Source: a virus
IMG/VR virus record: IMGVR_UViG_3300022918_000230
Location: 1 to 27,791 of that record
Length of the DNA: 27,791 nt
Reading direction: 5' to 3' (one strand)
This document shows positions 20,103 to 27,791 of the stretch, one piece after another (position 1 is the stretch's first letter; the number at the start of each line of letters is the position of its first letter). The notes under the pieces are model-generated. The model was given only the letters and a program-made list of their open reading frames with translations, was not told the origin of the DNA and made no database searches. A program made the translations under genes and the position numbers.

Positions 20103-20570
20103 ATGGCAGGACGACGACCCACTCCCACGACGCTGAAGCTCGTAAAAGGGAATCCGGGGAAGCGCGCGCTGAACAAAAAGGAGCCGAAGCCAGCCCGGTC
20201 TATCCCTAGCCCACCAGATCACTTGACCGACGCAGGGAAAGTCGCCTGGGGCCGACTCACCGTGATGCTGGATCGCATGGGCGTGTTGACCGAGGCCGAC
20301 ACCTTCGCGCTTGAACGGCTCTGCGATTGCTATGCCGACATCCTCGAACTGCGCGATCTCGTCGAGCGGGATGGCCGGACCTACGAAACGACCAGTACCC
20401 AAGGCGAGACGGTCATCAAGGCCAACCCCGCTGTTTCCATGCTCGCCGACGCTGATCGACGCTTCAAGGGCTACTTAGTCGAGTTCGGCCTGACCCCGGC
20501 CGCCCGCTCTAAGGTTCAAATAAAAGACGATGACCCAAAAGAAGACCAGTTCGCGGAGTTCTTCGGTTGA
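20103..20570 (+). CDS. terS: Terminase small subunit, P27 family
   Basis: The 155-aa product opens MAGRRPTPTTLKLVKGNPGKR, the hallmark of P27-family small terminases, followed by the helical core (LTDAGKVAWGRLTVMLDRMGVLTEAD) and ANPAVSMLADADRRFKGYLVEFGLTPAAR. It recognises phage DNA and regulates TerL at packaging start. It overlaps terL by 41 bases. Confidence 0.93.
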   Translation: MAGRRPTPTTLKLVKGNPGKRALNKKEPKPARSIPSPPDHLTDAGKVAWGRLTVMLDRMGVLTEADTFALERLCDCYADILELRDLVERDGRTYETTSTQGETVIKANPAVSMLADADRRFKGYLVEFGLTPAARSKVQIKDDDPKEDQFAEFFG

Positions 20571-22266
20571 GGACCGAGCAACCCAATACGCGACCGAGGT
20601 CGCCAGCGGCGCGCGGATCGCCGGCCCGGATATTAGAAACGCTTGCGCACGGCACCTGAAGGATCTGAAAGAGGGTAAAAAGCGCGGGCTTGTCTGGGAT
20701 GTTGAGGCCGCAACGAAGGCAATCCGGTATTACCGGACGGTTCTAAAGCTCAACGGCGGTGATTACGAAGGCAAGCCCTTCGAGCTGCTGCCATGGCAAT
20801 GCTTCATTGTTGGCAGCGTCTTCGGCTGGAAATCAGCGGATGGCTACCGACGGTTCCGGGTCGCTTACGTCGAGACCGGCAAAGGTTCGGGCAAATCGCC
20901 GTTGGCGGCAGGGGTAGCGCTGTTCGGTCTGATTGCCGATGGCGAGGCGCGCGCCGAAATCTACGCGGCGGCGACCAAGAAAGACCAGGCCATGATCCTG
21001 TTCCGCGATGCGGTGGCAATGGTCCAGCAGTCTCCGGAACTGTCCAAGCGGCTGACCACCAGCGGCACCGGGCAGAACATCTGGAACCTTGCCTACCTGA
21101 AGACCGGCTCGTTTTTCCGCCCGATCAGCTCGGACGACGGGCAGTCCGGCCCGCGCCCGCACATGGCGCTGATCGACGAGGTTCACGAACACAGAAACAA
21201 CACAGTCGTGGAGATGATGCGCGCCGGCACCAAGAGCCGAAAGCAAGCAATGATCTTCATGATCACCAACAGCGGTTCCAACAAGCTTGGGCCGTGCTGG
21301 AGCTATCACGAATATGGATCACGGGTTGCCTCCGGCGAACTGACTGATGATGCATTTTTCTCGTTCATCTGTTCCTTGGATGAAGGCGATGACCCTATTC
21401 AAGATGAGGGTTGCTGGTTCAAGTCCAATCCGTCACTACAAGACGCCGATCTGCCCGGTATGAAGTACCTGCGAGAACAGGTAACCGAGGCTCGCGGCAT
21501 GCCCAGCAAAGAGGCAATGGTTCGCCGCCTGAATTTCTGCCAGTGGACCGGCGCTGAATCACCCTGGATCAGCACTGACGTTTGGAAAGGTGCCGCGCTT
21601 GATTTCGACTGGAATGAATTGCGGGGCCGGCGGGCGTATGCCGGGCTTGATTTGTCCAGCACCCAGGATCTCACCGGCTTGGTCTTTCTCGTCGAGCCGC
21701 TAAAACCGGGCGAGAAGTGGTTGCTGGTTCCTTTCGCCTGGCTCCCCGATGAGGGGCTCGCTCGCAAGGCAGAGCAGGACCGGGTGCCTTATGTCGAATG
21801 GAAGGCTCGGGGCGTGCTTGAGACGACGCCAGGGCGAGCCATCAGCAAAAGGGTAATCCTTCAGCGGCTTTCCAAACTGTGCAGCTTCTTCGAGGTCATC
21901 GCGGTCGCCTATGACCGCTGGCGCATTGAAGACCTCATCGCCATGGCTAATGACGACGGCATAACCCTGCCGCCGATGATCCCTTTTGGCCAGGGATACA
22001 AGGAAATGAGCCCAGCAGTTGAGCGGTTCGAAGAAATGCTGCTCAACAACGACCTGGCCCACCCGAACAACCCCGTCATGAACTGGTGCGCGAATAACGC
22101 GGTGACCACTTCGGACGACGCTGAAAACCGGAAGCCTTCGAAAGAGAAGGCTATCGGCAGGATCGACCTCATCGTCGCCGCAATCATGGCCGTGGGTATC
22201 GCAGCGAAAGAAGCTGACGCCGCTCCAGACGTAAATGACTTTCTAGATAATATGGTGATCGCCTAA
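20530..22266 (+). CDS. terL: Terminase large subunit
   Basis: The 578-aa packaging motor has an ATPase domain with Walker A in ETGKGSGKS (115-123) and Walker B ALIDE (D216-E217), a coupling region ITNSGS near 245, and an RNase H-like nuclease domain with D374 (AGLDLSSTQD), AYDRW near 460 and D near the GRIDLIVA motif. It drives DNA into the procapsid and cuts cos ends. Length and order match HK97-type TerL. Its TAA overlaps the portal ATG (TAATG). Confidence 0.95.
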   Translation: MTQKKTSSRSSSVEDRATQYATEVASGARIAGPDIRNACARHLKDLKEGKKRGLVWDVEAATKAIRYYRTVLKLNGGDYEGKPFELLPWQCFIVGSVFGWKSADGYRRFRVAYVETGKGSGKSPLAAGVALFGLIADGEARAEIYAAATKKDQAMILFRDAVAMVQQSPELSKRLTTSGTGQNIWNLAYLKTGSFFRPISSDDGQSGPRPHMALIDEVHEHRNNTVVEMMRAGTKSRKQAMIFMITNSGSNKLGPCWSYHEYGSRVASGELTDDAFFSFICSLDEGDDPIQDEGCWFKSNPSLQDADLPGMKYLREQVTEARGMPSKEAMVRRLNFCQWTGAESPWISTDVWKGAALDFDWNELRGRRAYAGLDLSSTQDLTGLVFLVEPLKPGEKWLLVPFAWLPDEGLARKAEQDRVPYVEWKARGVLETTPGRAISKRVILQRLSKLCSFFEVIAVAYDRWRIEDLIAMANDDGITLPPMIPFGQGYKEMSPAVERFEEMLLNNDLAHPNNPVMNWCANNAVTTSDDAENRKPSKEKAIGRIDLIVAAIMAVGIAAKEADAAPDVNDFLDNMVIA

Positions 22267-23495
22267 TGGCAGACCTCAACGATTCTGGCTTCTGGCAGCG
22301 GTTCTGGAGCCGCTTCAGCGGCAGTACGCGCCTCGATGATGGCGAGCGGGCCGTGCCTTTCGAATCACATACCACGCCGTCAGGCTCGGTAGTGGGCGCC
22401 GACTCATCGCTGAAACTGTCGGCGGTGTGGGCATGCGTACGACTCCGCGCCCAGACCGTCGCATCACTGCCTTTGCATCTGCGCGGCGAAGACAAATCGC
22501 ACGCCAAAGAGCATCCGCTGTACCGGCTGCTGCACTCTTCGCCAAACGCGGACATGACTGCGAGCGAATTCTGGGAGTCGCAGCTGGCATCGCTGGACCT
22601 CTGGGGCAATGCGTTTTCCCATATCGTCTGGATCGGCCGCCGTGTGACGGCCCTGGTGCCGCTCAACCCTGAAAAGATGACTGTCCGTCGCACCGGTAGC
22701 GGGAAGCTGGTCTACGAATACACGAAGGGCGGCAACGTCAAAGAGTATGCCGAAGAGGAGATCCTTCATCTAAAGGGTTTCACCCTGGACGGCTTGATGG
22801 GCTTGTCTCCGATCCAGTTCGCCGCCGAAACACTGGGCGGCCTGATGGATGCGAACAAAGCGGCCACTCGCGAGTTCCAGAACGGCCTGAAGGTTGGCGG
22901 ATTCTTGAAGACTGGCGTTGCAACGCTGGCCCAGGAACAACGTGATCGACTTCGCGCCGGGCTGTCCACATTCGGTCTGCCGGAGAACGCTGGCAAATGG
23001 ATGGTGCTTGAGGCGGGTATGGAGCCGGCATCTGCCCAGGGGATTCGCATCAATCCTGTCGACGCCCAGCTTCTAGAGTCTCGATATTTTGGCATTGAGG
23101 AAATCTGCCGCGCGTTCGGCGTACCTCCTCAGCTTGTCGGCCACACAAACAAGGCGTCCAGCTGGGCCTCCAGCCTGGAGCAAACAAACATGGGGTTCCT
23201 GACCTATTCGCTCCGGCCGACGCTGGTGCGGATTGAGCAGGCCATCACCAAAAAGCTGCTGCTTCCCGAGGAGCGCGGCCTCTACCGGCCGAAATTCGCG
23301 GTCGAGGGCCTGCTCCGGGCTGATTCCGCCGCTCGATCCGACTTCTACTCCCAGATGCTGCAAAACGGGGTTATGAGCCGAAATGAAGTTCGTGCGCTTG
23401 AGGATTTCCCGCCAGTTGAAGGTGCAGATGCACTCACCGCGCAGCTGAACCTGACCACTATCGACAAGATCGGGGCTCCCGAGGATCCGAAATGA
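22266..23495 (+). CDS. Portal protein, HK97 family
   Basis: The 409-aa protein has the HK97-portal pattern: SAVWACVRLRAQTVASLPLHL near 52, HPLYRLLHSSPNADMTASEFWE near 83, LHLKGFTLDGLMGLSPIQFA near 165, and IEEICRAFGVPPQLVGH near 275. Twelve copies form the ring through which DNA enters and the head joins the tail. It overlaps the protease gene by ATGA-type coupling. Confidence 0.95.
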   Translation: MADLNDSGFWQRFWSRFSGSTRLDDGERAVPFESHTTPSGSVVGADSSLKLSAVWACVRLRAQTVASLPLHLRGEDKSHAKEHPLYRLLHSSPNADMTASEFWESQLASLDLWGNAFSHIVWIGRRVTALVPLNPEKMTVRRTGSGKLVYEYTKGGNVKEYAEEEILHLKGFTLDGLMGLSPIQFAAETLGGLMDANKAATREFQNGLKVGGFLKTGVATLAQEQRDRLRAGLSTFGLPENAGKWMVLEAGMEPASAQGIRINPVDAQLLESRYFGIEEICRAFGVPPQLVGHTNKASSWASSLEQTNMGFLTYSLRPTLVRIEQAITKKLLLPEERGLYRPKFAVEGLLRADSAARSDFYSQMLQNGVMSRNEVRALEDFPPVEGADALTAQLNLTTIDKIGAPEDPK

Positions 23496-24151
23496 CTCAC
23501 AAGACCCTGGATTTACATTTTGAAATCAAGGCTGTCAGCGATGACGGCCTTTTTTCTGGCTACGGATCGGTATTCGGCAACGTGGACGGCGGCGGCGACA
23601 TCGTCCACGCCGGCGCCTTCACCAAGTCCATCAAGGAATGGGAAGGCCGCAAGCGGATGCCACCGGTTCTCTGGAATCACGACCGGAACGAGCCAATCGG
23701 CGTCTACACGGTCCTTCGAGAGGACGAAAAGGGCCTTTATGTCGAGGGCAAGCTGCTGGTCGGCGAGGTACAGCGTGCTCGCGAGATCCACGCCCTTATG
23801 AAAGTTGGCGCCCTGGACGGCATGTCCATCGGTTACGGCGTGCGCGGGGCTGACCGGGACCGCGCAACCGGCGTGAGAAACCTCAAAGATTTGCGCCTTT
23901 TCGAAGTCAGCATCGTCACTTTCCCCATGAATGAAGCAGCGACCATCGATGCGGTGAAATCTGCACTGGAGGAGGGCGCGCTGCCCAGCCTCCCAGAATT
24001 TGAAAAGTTCCTGCGTGAGGCCGGCTTTTCGAAAACCCAGGCTGCCGCCGTCGCAAGTGGCGGCCTGGTCAAGTTGCTCCGGAGTGAGTCCGGCGACACC
24101 GAAGCGAACAAAACGCTAAGCGATGCGCTAGCGATTCTCAAATCAAATTAA
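23492..24151 (+). CDS. Prohead serine protease, HK97 family
   Basis: The 219-aa protease carries H63 (PVLWNHD) and S112 (LDGMSIGY), with LFEVSIVTFPMN near 137, typical of HK97 gp4. It removes the N-terminal delta domain of the capsid protein during prohead maturation. It overlaps the portal gene by 4 bases. Confidence 0.94.
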   Translation: MTHKTLDLHFEIKAVSDDGLFSGYGSVFGNVDGGGDIVHAGAFTKSIKEWEGRKRMPPVLWNHDRNEPIGVYTVLREDEKGLYVEGKLLVGEVQRAREIHALMKVGALDGMSIGYGVRGADRDRATGVRNLKDLRLFEVSIVTFPMNEAATIDAVKSALEEGALPSLPEFEKFLREAGFSKTQAAAVASGGLVKLLRSESGDTEANKTLSDALAILKSN

Positions 24152-24163
24152 GGATTCACTCCC

Positions 24164-25357
24164 ATGGCTGACGAAAATCAACTCGTTGAACTGACCAACG
24201 AATTCAAAAAAGCGACCGATGAGGTCAAGAAGCTTGGCGAAGACATCACCGGCAAGATGGTGGCCGGCGAGAAAATCACTGTCGACCTGAAAGAGCAGGC
24301 TGACAACGCGCTAACCACCATGAACGGCTTCAAAGCTCGCGTCGACGAGCTCGAGCAGAAGCTCGCGCGGCATGGCGAAGATGACGGCAACCCGGAGCAG
24401 AAAAGCTTCGGCGAGCAGTTCGTTGAGTCGCAGAATTTCAAGGGTCTTGCTGAATCGGGCTCCCAGCGTGGCCGCGTTGATATGCAATTCAAGGCGACCA
24501 TCACCCTGGCAACGGCTAACGCTGCTGGTTCTGCCGGCGCGACCGTTCAGACCAGTCGCCTGCCGGGCATCGTTGCTCAGCCTGACCGTCGCCTGACCGT
24601 ACGTGACTTGATCACCCCTGGTCGCATGGACGGTAACGCGCTGGAATACGTCCGTGAAACAGGCTTCACCAACGCGGCAGCCGCTGTTGCAGAAGCAGCC
24701 AAAAAACCGCAATCGGATCTCCAGTTCGATCTGATCAGCACCACCGCGAAGGTGATCGCGCACTACGTCAAGGCGTCTCGCCAGATTCTGTCGGATGCTC
24801 CGATGCTGGCTAGCTACATCGACGGCCGTTTGCGCTACGGCCTGGCCTACAAGGAAGAACAGCAGCTGCTCAATGGCGACGGCACCGGCCAGAACCTGCT
24901 GGGCATCGTACCTCAGGCCACGGCTTTCGCTGCCCCGTTTGCTCTGGCTGGCGCCACCACCATGGATACGCTTCGCCTTGCGATGCTCCAGGCGGTGCTC
25001 GCAGAGTTCCCGGCTACAGGGCACGTTCTGAACCCTATCGACTGGGCGCGCATCGAGCTGACCAAGGACAGCGAAGGTCGCTACATCATCGGACAGCCTC
25101 AGGGCGTTGCATCTCCGACCATGTGGGGCCTGCCGGTGGTTTCTACCCAGGCGATGGCGTCCGGCAAATTCTTGACCGGTGCTTTCCGAATGGGCGCCCA
25201 GCTGTTTGATCGCTGGATGGCCCGCGTGGAAGTGGCTACCGAGAACGAAGACGACTTCGTCAAAAACCTGGTAACCATCCTGGCAGAGGAGCGCCTTGCA
25301 CTGGCCGTGTATCGCCCTGAAGCCTTCATCTACGGCAGCGTTGTTCCTGCCGTCTGA
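24164..25357 (+). CDS. Major capsid protein, HK97 fold
   Basis: The 397-aa protein has an N-terminal coiled-coil delta domain (about 1-75), a linker, and the HK97-fold body (about 110-395) with QFKATITLATANAAGSAG, LITPGRMDGNALEYVRETG and NGDGTGQNLLGI. The delta domain serves as internal scaffold and is likely cut off near residue 100 by the protease encoded just upstream. Cross-linking residues of HK97 could not be assigned. Confidence 0.95.
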   Translation: MADENQLVELTNEFKKATDEVKKLGEDITGKMVAGEKITVDLKEQADNALTTMNGFKARVDELEQKLARHGEDDGNPEQKSFGEQFVESQNFKGLAESGSQRGRVDMQFKATITLATANAAGSAGATVQTSRLPGIVAQPDRRLTVRDLITPGRMDGNALEYVRETGFTNAAAAVAEAAKKPQSDLQFDLISTTAKVIAHYVKASRQILSDAPMLASYIDGRLRYGLAYKEEQQLLNGDGTGQNLLGIVPQATAFAAPFALAGATTMDTLRLAMLQAVLAEFPATGHVLNPIDWARIELTKDSEGRYIIGQPQGVASPTMWGLPVVSTQAMASGKFLTGAFRMGAQLFDRWMARVEVATENEDDFVKNLVTILAEERLALAVYRPEAFIYGSVVPAV

Positions 25358-25399
25358 TCAAGTCGGGGCTGGGTAAAACCAGCCCCCACGAGGTGAATC

Positions 25400-25588
25400 A
25401 TGAGTCAGAAAACGATTTATACCGTTGACAGGCAGCACCTGGGCGACCGGATGTATATGCCTGGCGATGACCGCGAGCTCGATCCGAACGAAGCGAAACG
25501 TCTCGTCGAACTGGGCGTCCTGGTTGAGAAAAAAGCAGAGCCGAAAGCCTCGAACAAGTCATTGAAGGGCGCACCCGAGAATAAATAA
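25400..25588 (+). CDS. Small head-region protein
   Basis: A 62-aa product (MSQKTIYTVDRQHLGDRMYMPGDDRELDPNEAKRLVELGVL) with Lys-rich tail. It resembles, in layout, the 59-aa product at 26262 (both contain M-PGD followed by AA/EAKRL-type helix and a Lys-rich tail). Such proteins are common between capsid and connector genes; role unknown. AGGTG precedes the ATG. Confidence 0.8.
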   Translation: MSQKTIYTVDRQHLGDRMYMPGDDRELDPNEAKRLVELGVLVEKKAEPKASNKSLKGAPENK

Positions 25589-25929
25589 TGAGCCTGATCG
25601 CTATCGAAGACGCAATGCTCCATGTCCGAGCGGAGGAAGCCGACCGGCATCTCGTCCAGCTGTACTTGGACGCGGCAGAAGACAGCGCGGTGCGTTTCAT
25701 GGGGCGCAGCGTCTACCCAGATCAGGCGGCCCTGGATGCGGATGTGACGGCGGAACTGGCCGGGGAAAACCCGATTGTGGTGAACCCTTCTATAACCGCT
25801 GCATGCCTCCTGCTGGCTGGCCATCTCTACGCAAACCGCGAAGATGTGGCCACCGGCGTCAGCGTGACTCAAATGCCAATGGGTTCCACCTTCCTGCTCA
25901 TGCCTTACCGCGCAAACATGGGAGTTTGA
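25588..25929 (+). CDS. Head-tail connector, gp6-like
   Basis: The 113-aa product (MSLIAIEDAMLHVRAEEADRHLVQLYLDAAEDSAVRFMGR) is helical and matches the HK97 gp6/phage connector family, which forms a ring under the portal. The C-terminal MPMGSTFLLMPYR is typical. Start overlaps the previous stop. Confidence 0.9.
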   Translation: MSLIAIEDAMLHVRAEEADRHLVQLYLDAAEDSAVRFMGRSVYPDQAALDADVTAELAGENPIVVNPSITAACLLLAGHLYANREDVATGVSVTQMPMGSTFLLMPYRANMGV

Positions 25930-25930
25930 T

Positions 25931-26251
25931 ATGAGGGCCGGGCCACTGCGTAACCATTGTTCGCTTCAGTCCGAGCAGCGCGTCTCCGACGGTGGCGGCG
26001 GCTATTCAAAAGGCTGGGTAGAGCTGAGAAAAATCTGGGCAGCGATTGAAACACCTGGTGGGCGCTCCGCCGTAATTGCCCAGCAAGTGAAAACTCTGGT
26101 CACTGCCGAGATTCTGGTTCGCCCAGCGGCGGACCTGGCGGCGGGGCGCAGGATTGTTCATTCCGGCACCACGTACCTGATCGAAGCGGCACTCCCTGAC
26201 AACAAGCTCGCCATGCTGCGGCTGGTGTGCTCCAACGTTCCCAACCCTTGA
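25931..26251 (+). CDS. Head closure / head-tail adaptor protein
   Basis: The 106-aa product (MRAGPLRNHCSLQSEQRVSDGGGGYSKGWVELRKIWAAIE) has the layout of SPP1 gp16-like head closure proteins: a short N-terminal strand, GGGY loop, W.....WA..E and a C-terminal beta-rich part. It seals DNA in the head and docks the tail. Confidence 0.9.
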   Translation: MRAGPLRNHCSLQSEQRVSDGGGGYSKGWVELRKIWAAIETPGGRSAVIAQQVKTLVTAEILVRPAADLAAGRRIVHSGTTYLIEAALPDNKLAMLRLVCSNVPNP

Positions 26252-26261
26252 GGTTTCCACC

Positions 26262-26441
26262 ATGAAAATTCGAGCATTGTCCCGTTTGTCCGGTCCGACT
26301 GGCGTTCAGATGCCAGGCGATGAGTTCATCGTCGACGCCGCGACCGCCGCCGATCTGATCGCGCGCCGCGCAGCCGAAGAAGTCTTGCCAGTGCCAGCCG
26401 AACCGGTGGCCGACAAGAAACCAGCGAAGAATAAGGCCTGA
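26262..26441 (+). CDS. Small head-region protein, 59 aa
   Basis: A frame starting MKIRALSRLSGPTGVQMPGDEFIVDAATAADLIARRAAEE with tail DKKPAKNKA. The ATG lies 10 bases after the head-closure stop with AGG upstream, and the stop is 2 bases before the GTG of the next gene, so the spacing fits a real gene. It shares an M-PGD plus helix plus Lys-rich tail plan with the product at 25400. Confidence 0.8.
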   Translation: MKIRALSRLSGPTGVQMPGDEFIVDAATAADLIARRAAEEVLPVPAEPVADKKPAKNKA

Positions 26442-26443
26442 TC

Positions 26444-26878
26444 GTGGCCCGGCGCTCAAGCGTGCAGGGCAACTTCAAGTTGCGTGGGCTGCTGCGCCGG
26501 ATCGGCAACCAGATGGAAAGCGATTTGCGCCCGGCGATGGTCCAGGCTGCCAATCTGGTGCTCGCCACCCAGCAGCGCCTGATTCCACGCGACCCGAGTT
26601 CGTCGGAGCACATCGAGGATGAGCTTGAGGCGTTTGTCTCGAAAAGCGGCCTCGATGCGCAGATCGGCATTCGTGGGAAGAAAGACAATCGGAAGTTCTT
26701 CTACGGCCGATTCCTTGAATACGGCACGAAGCAGTACACCCGGGGCGACAGCACTGTCGCTGCTCGGCCTGCGCATCCTTGGCTGCGTCCGTCGTACGAC
26801 ATGAACCGCGAGCAGATTGTCGACCTGATCACCAAGGCGGTTGCTTCAACCTTGCGCATGGCAGCGGAGGCCAAATGA
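26444..26878 (+). CDS. HK97 gp10-like tail-completion protein
   Basis: The 144-aa product (MARRSSVQGNFKLRGLLRRIGNQMESDLRPAM) belongs to the HK97-gp10 family: a long N-terminal helix, then FYGRFLEYGTKQ and RPAHPWLRPSYD. It acts at the head-tail joint. The start is GTG at 26444, with AAGG upstream. Confidence 0.92.
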   Translation: MARRSSVQGNFKLRGLLRRIGNQMESDLRPAMVQAANLVLATQQRLIPRDPSSSEHIEDELEAFVSKSGLDAQIGIRGKKDNRKFFYGRFLEYGTKQYTRGDSTVAARPAHPWLRPSYDMNREQIVDLITKAVASTLRMAAEAK

Positions 26879-27261
26879 GCGATCCAAGCTGGGCGTTGCA
26901 AGTGGCTTTGTTTGAACGTCTGTCAGCGGCCCTGACAGTACCCGTGTTCGACGCTGTAGAAAGCGGCACGCTGTGTCCCTACGTGACGCTTGATTACGAG
27001 GCTGTAGACAACACCTCGCCGATCTCGGGCAAGAAGCGCGAAACCCGTTTTTTCTACCTCAGCGTCTGGAGCGACCACCAAGGCCAGGCCGAAGTAAAGC
27101 GCATCAATGCAGAGATCGCTGAAGCCCTGGACGAAGTGAAACTGCCGCTCAGCACGGGCAGCGCGGTATCGGTTCGCGTCATCCGCACAGAATCAAATCG
27201 TGACGCTGACGGCGTCACCTACATGGGCTCCGTCACGCTGCGCATCATCACCCAACACTAA
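26875..27261 (+). CDS. Tail terminator, DUF3168 family
   Basis: The 128-aa product (MSDPSWALQVALFERLSAALTVPVFDAV) shows DUF3168 features: CPYVTLDYEAVDNTSPISGKKRETRFFYLSVWSDHQGQAEVKRI. The family is related to lambda gpU, which ends tail-tube growth. The ATG overlaps the previous stop as ATGA; a longer frame starting at 26779 is inside the previous gene. Confidence 0.9.
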   Translation: MSDPSWALQVALFERLSAALTVPVFDAVESGTLCPYVTLDYEAVDNTSPISGKKRETRFFYLSVWSDHQGQAEVKRINAEIAEALDEVKLPLSTGSAVSVRVIRTESNRDADGVTYMGSVTLRIITQH

Positions 27262-27317
27262 TTTCGGCCACTCCGGCCGCGCTGCGGCTACATCACCTGT
27301 CCTCAGGAGGACTACCC

Positions 27318-27791
27318 ATGCCTGTTAATACCGCTGCCGGTACGCGACTTTCCATTGGTCCGCGTCTCTCGGCAAAACTCCCGGCTCTGGATTCCGCCGC
27401 TATCACGCTGCTGGCCGCCATCACCTACGTCGAAGTTGGCGAACTGGAAAACATCGGCGACTACGGCGACGAAGTGGGCGACGTGACGTTCTCGGCCCTC
27501 GCCGATTCACGCACGCGGCACTTGAAAGGCCTGGCTGACGCCGGCTCGGTCGAGCTGGCTATTGGCTTCGACGCCGGTGACGCGGGCCAGCTGGCTCTGG
27601 TCGCCGCTCAGAAAGACCGCTCCCAGTTCGATTACCCGGTGAAAGTCGAGTACGTCGACGGCCTGGTCGATTATTTCGCCGTCAAGGTCATGAGCTCCCG
27701 CAAAGGCGTGGGCGGTGCCGAAGACGTGATCAAGCGCAACGTGACCGTGGGTATCAACTCCGGGATCTACGAAGTGCCTGTCGCGCCTTGA
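27318..27791 (+). CDS. Major tail tube protein
   Basis: The 157-aa product (MPVNTAAGTRLSIGPRLSAKLP) has the tail-tube pattern: YVEVGELENIGDYGDEVGDVTF near 37, SVELAIGFDAGDAGQLAL and an AVKVMSSRKGVGGAEDVIKRNVTVGI C-terminal part. It polymerises into the inner tube of the long tail, so a siphovirus is expected. AGGAGG lies 8 bases before the ATG. The gene is complete; the window ends with its stop codon. Confidence 0.9.
   Translation: MPVNTAAGTRLSIGPRLSAKLPALDSAAITLLAAITYVEVGELENIGDYGDEVGDVTFSALADSRTRHLKGLADAGSVELAIGFDAGDAGQLALVAAQKDRSQFDYPVKVEYVDGLVDYFAVKVMSSRKGVGGAEDVIKRNVTVGINSGIYEVPVAP

Noticed and set aside
20793-21347. 184-aa alternative frame inside terL
   Set aside because: Arg-rich out-of-frame shadow of the ATPase domain.
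24311-25024. 237-aa minus-strand frame over the capsid gene
   Set aside because: Shadow of the major capsid gene in the GC-rich antisense frame.

Overview
The window is the left end and most of the early, lysis and head regions of a temperate siphovirus-type prophage (HK97/D3-like head genes), integrated in what looks like a Pseudomonas chromosome. The host inference rests on the overall GC-rich sequence, a DUF1654-family protein, the Pseudomonas-type integrase/excisionase pair and a tmRNA-like attachment sequence. No species call is possible from sequence alone.

Layout. Bases 1-1263 are probably outside the prophage: an Mrr-type restriction endonuclease gene and an intrinsic terminator. At 1264-1295 lies the 3' end of a tmRNA-like (ssrA) gene without its 5' part, best read as attL. 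Inside the prophage, the leftward (minus-strand) block runs from 5103 down to 1347: a LuxR-type HTH protein, a CsrA homologue, a small unknown protein, excisionase, integrase, and then a two-gene accessory cassette between integrase and attL that has its own well-formed promoter. The central switch (5140-7400) has a rightward DUF1654 gene behind a perfect LexA box, a leftward CI-like repressor followed by two genes in the position of lambda rexAB, and a divergent Cro-like gene. Operators of the form TTTAGC-N5-GCTAAA overlap the -10 boxes of both PL and PR.

The rightward early operon (7411-14039) is tightly packed with ATGA-type overlaps: Cro, a 61-aa protein, tandem hairpins in the position of lambda tR1, a 22-aa leader peptide, a HEIGH zinc-protease-like protein, an O-like initiator with internal iterons, a DnaC-like loader, a DnaB-like helicase, a second complete tyrosine recombinase and two small proteins. 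From 14040 to 17960 there is a row of single accessory genes, most of them followed by an intrinsic terminator, plus a non-coding stretch of about 590 bases. The lysis genes are a lambda-type holin and Rz/Rz1, with no endolysin beside them. A tRNA-Ala-like RNA and an opposite-strand membrane-protein gene follow. The morphogenesis operon then runs HNH nuclease, TerS, TerL, portal, prohead protease, major capsid, connector, head closure, gp10-like, tail terminator and tail tube, where the window ends.

How it fits together. Repression at PL and PR would silence the int/xis arm and the replication arm together. The repressor has an S24 Ser-Lys dyad but no Ala-Gly or Cys-Gly dipeptide in its linker, while a zincin-type protein sits a few hundred bases downstream of Cro and a LexA-boxed gene sits beside the switch, so induction may not follow the simple lambda route. 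The most likely homes of undescribed biology are the int-attL cassette (1347-2727), the rexAB-position pair (5690-6392), the protease with its leader peptide (8082-8944), and the tRNA-Ala-like RNA (18836-18936).
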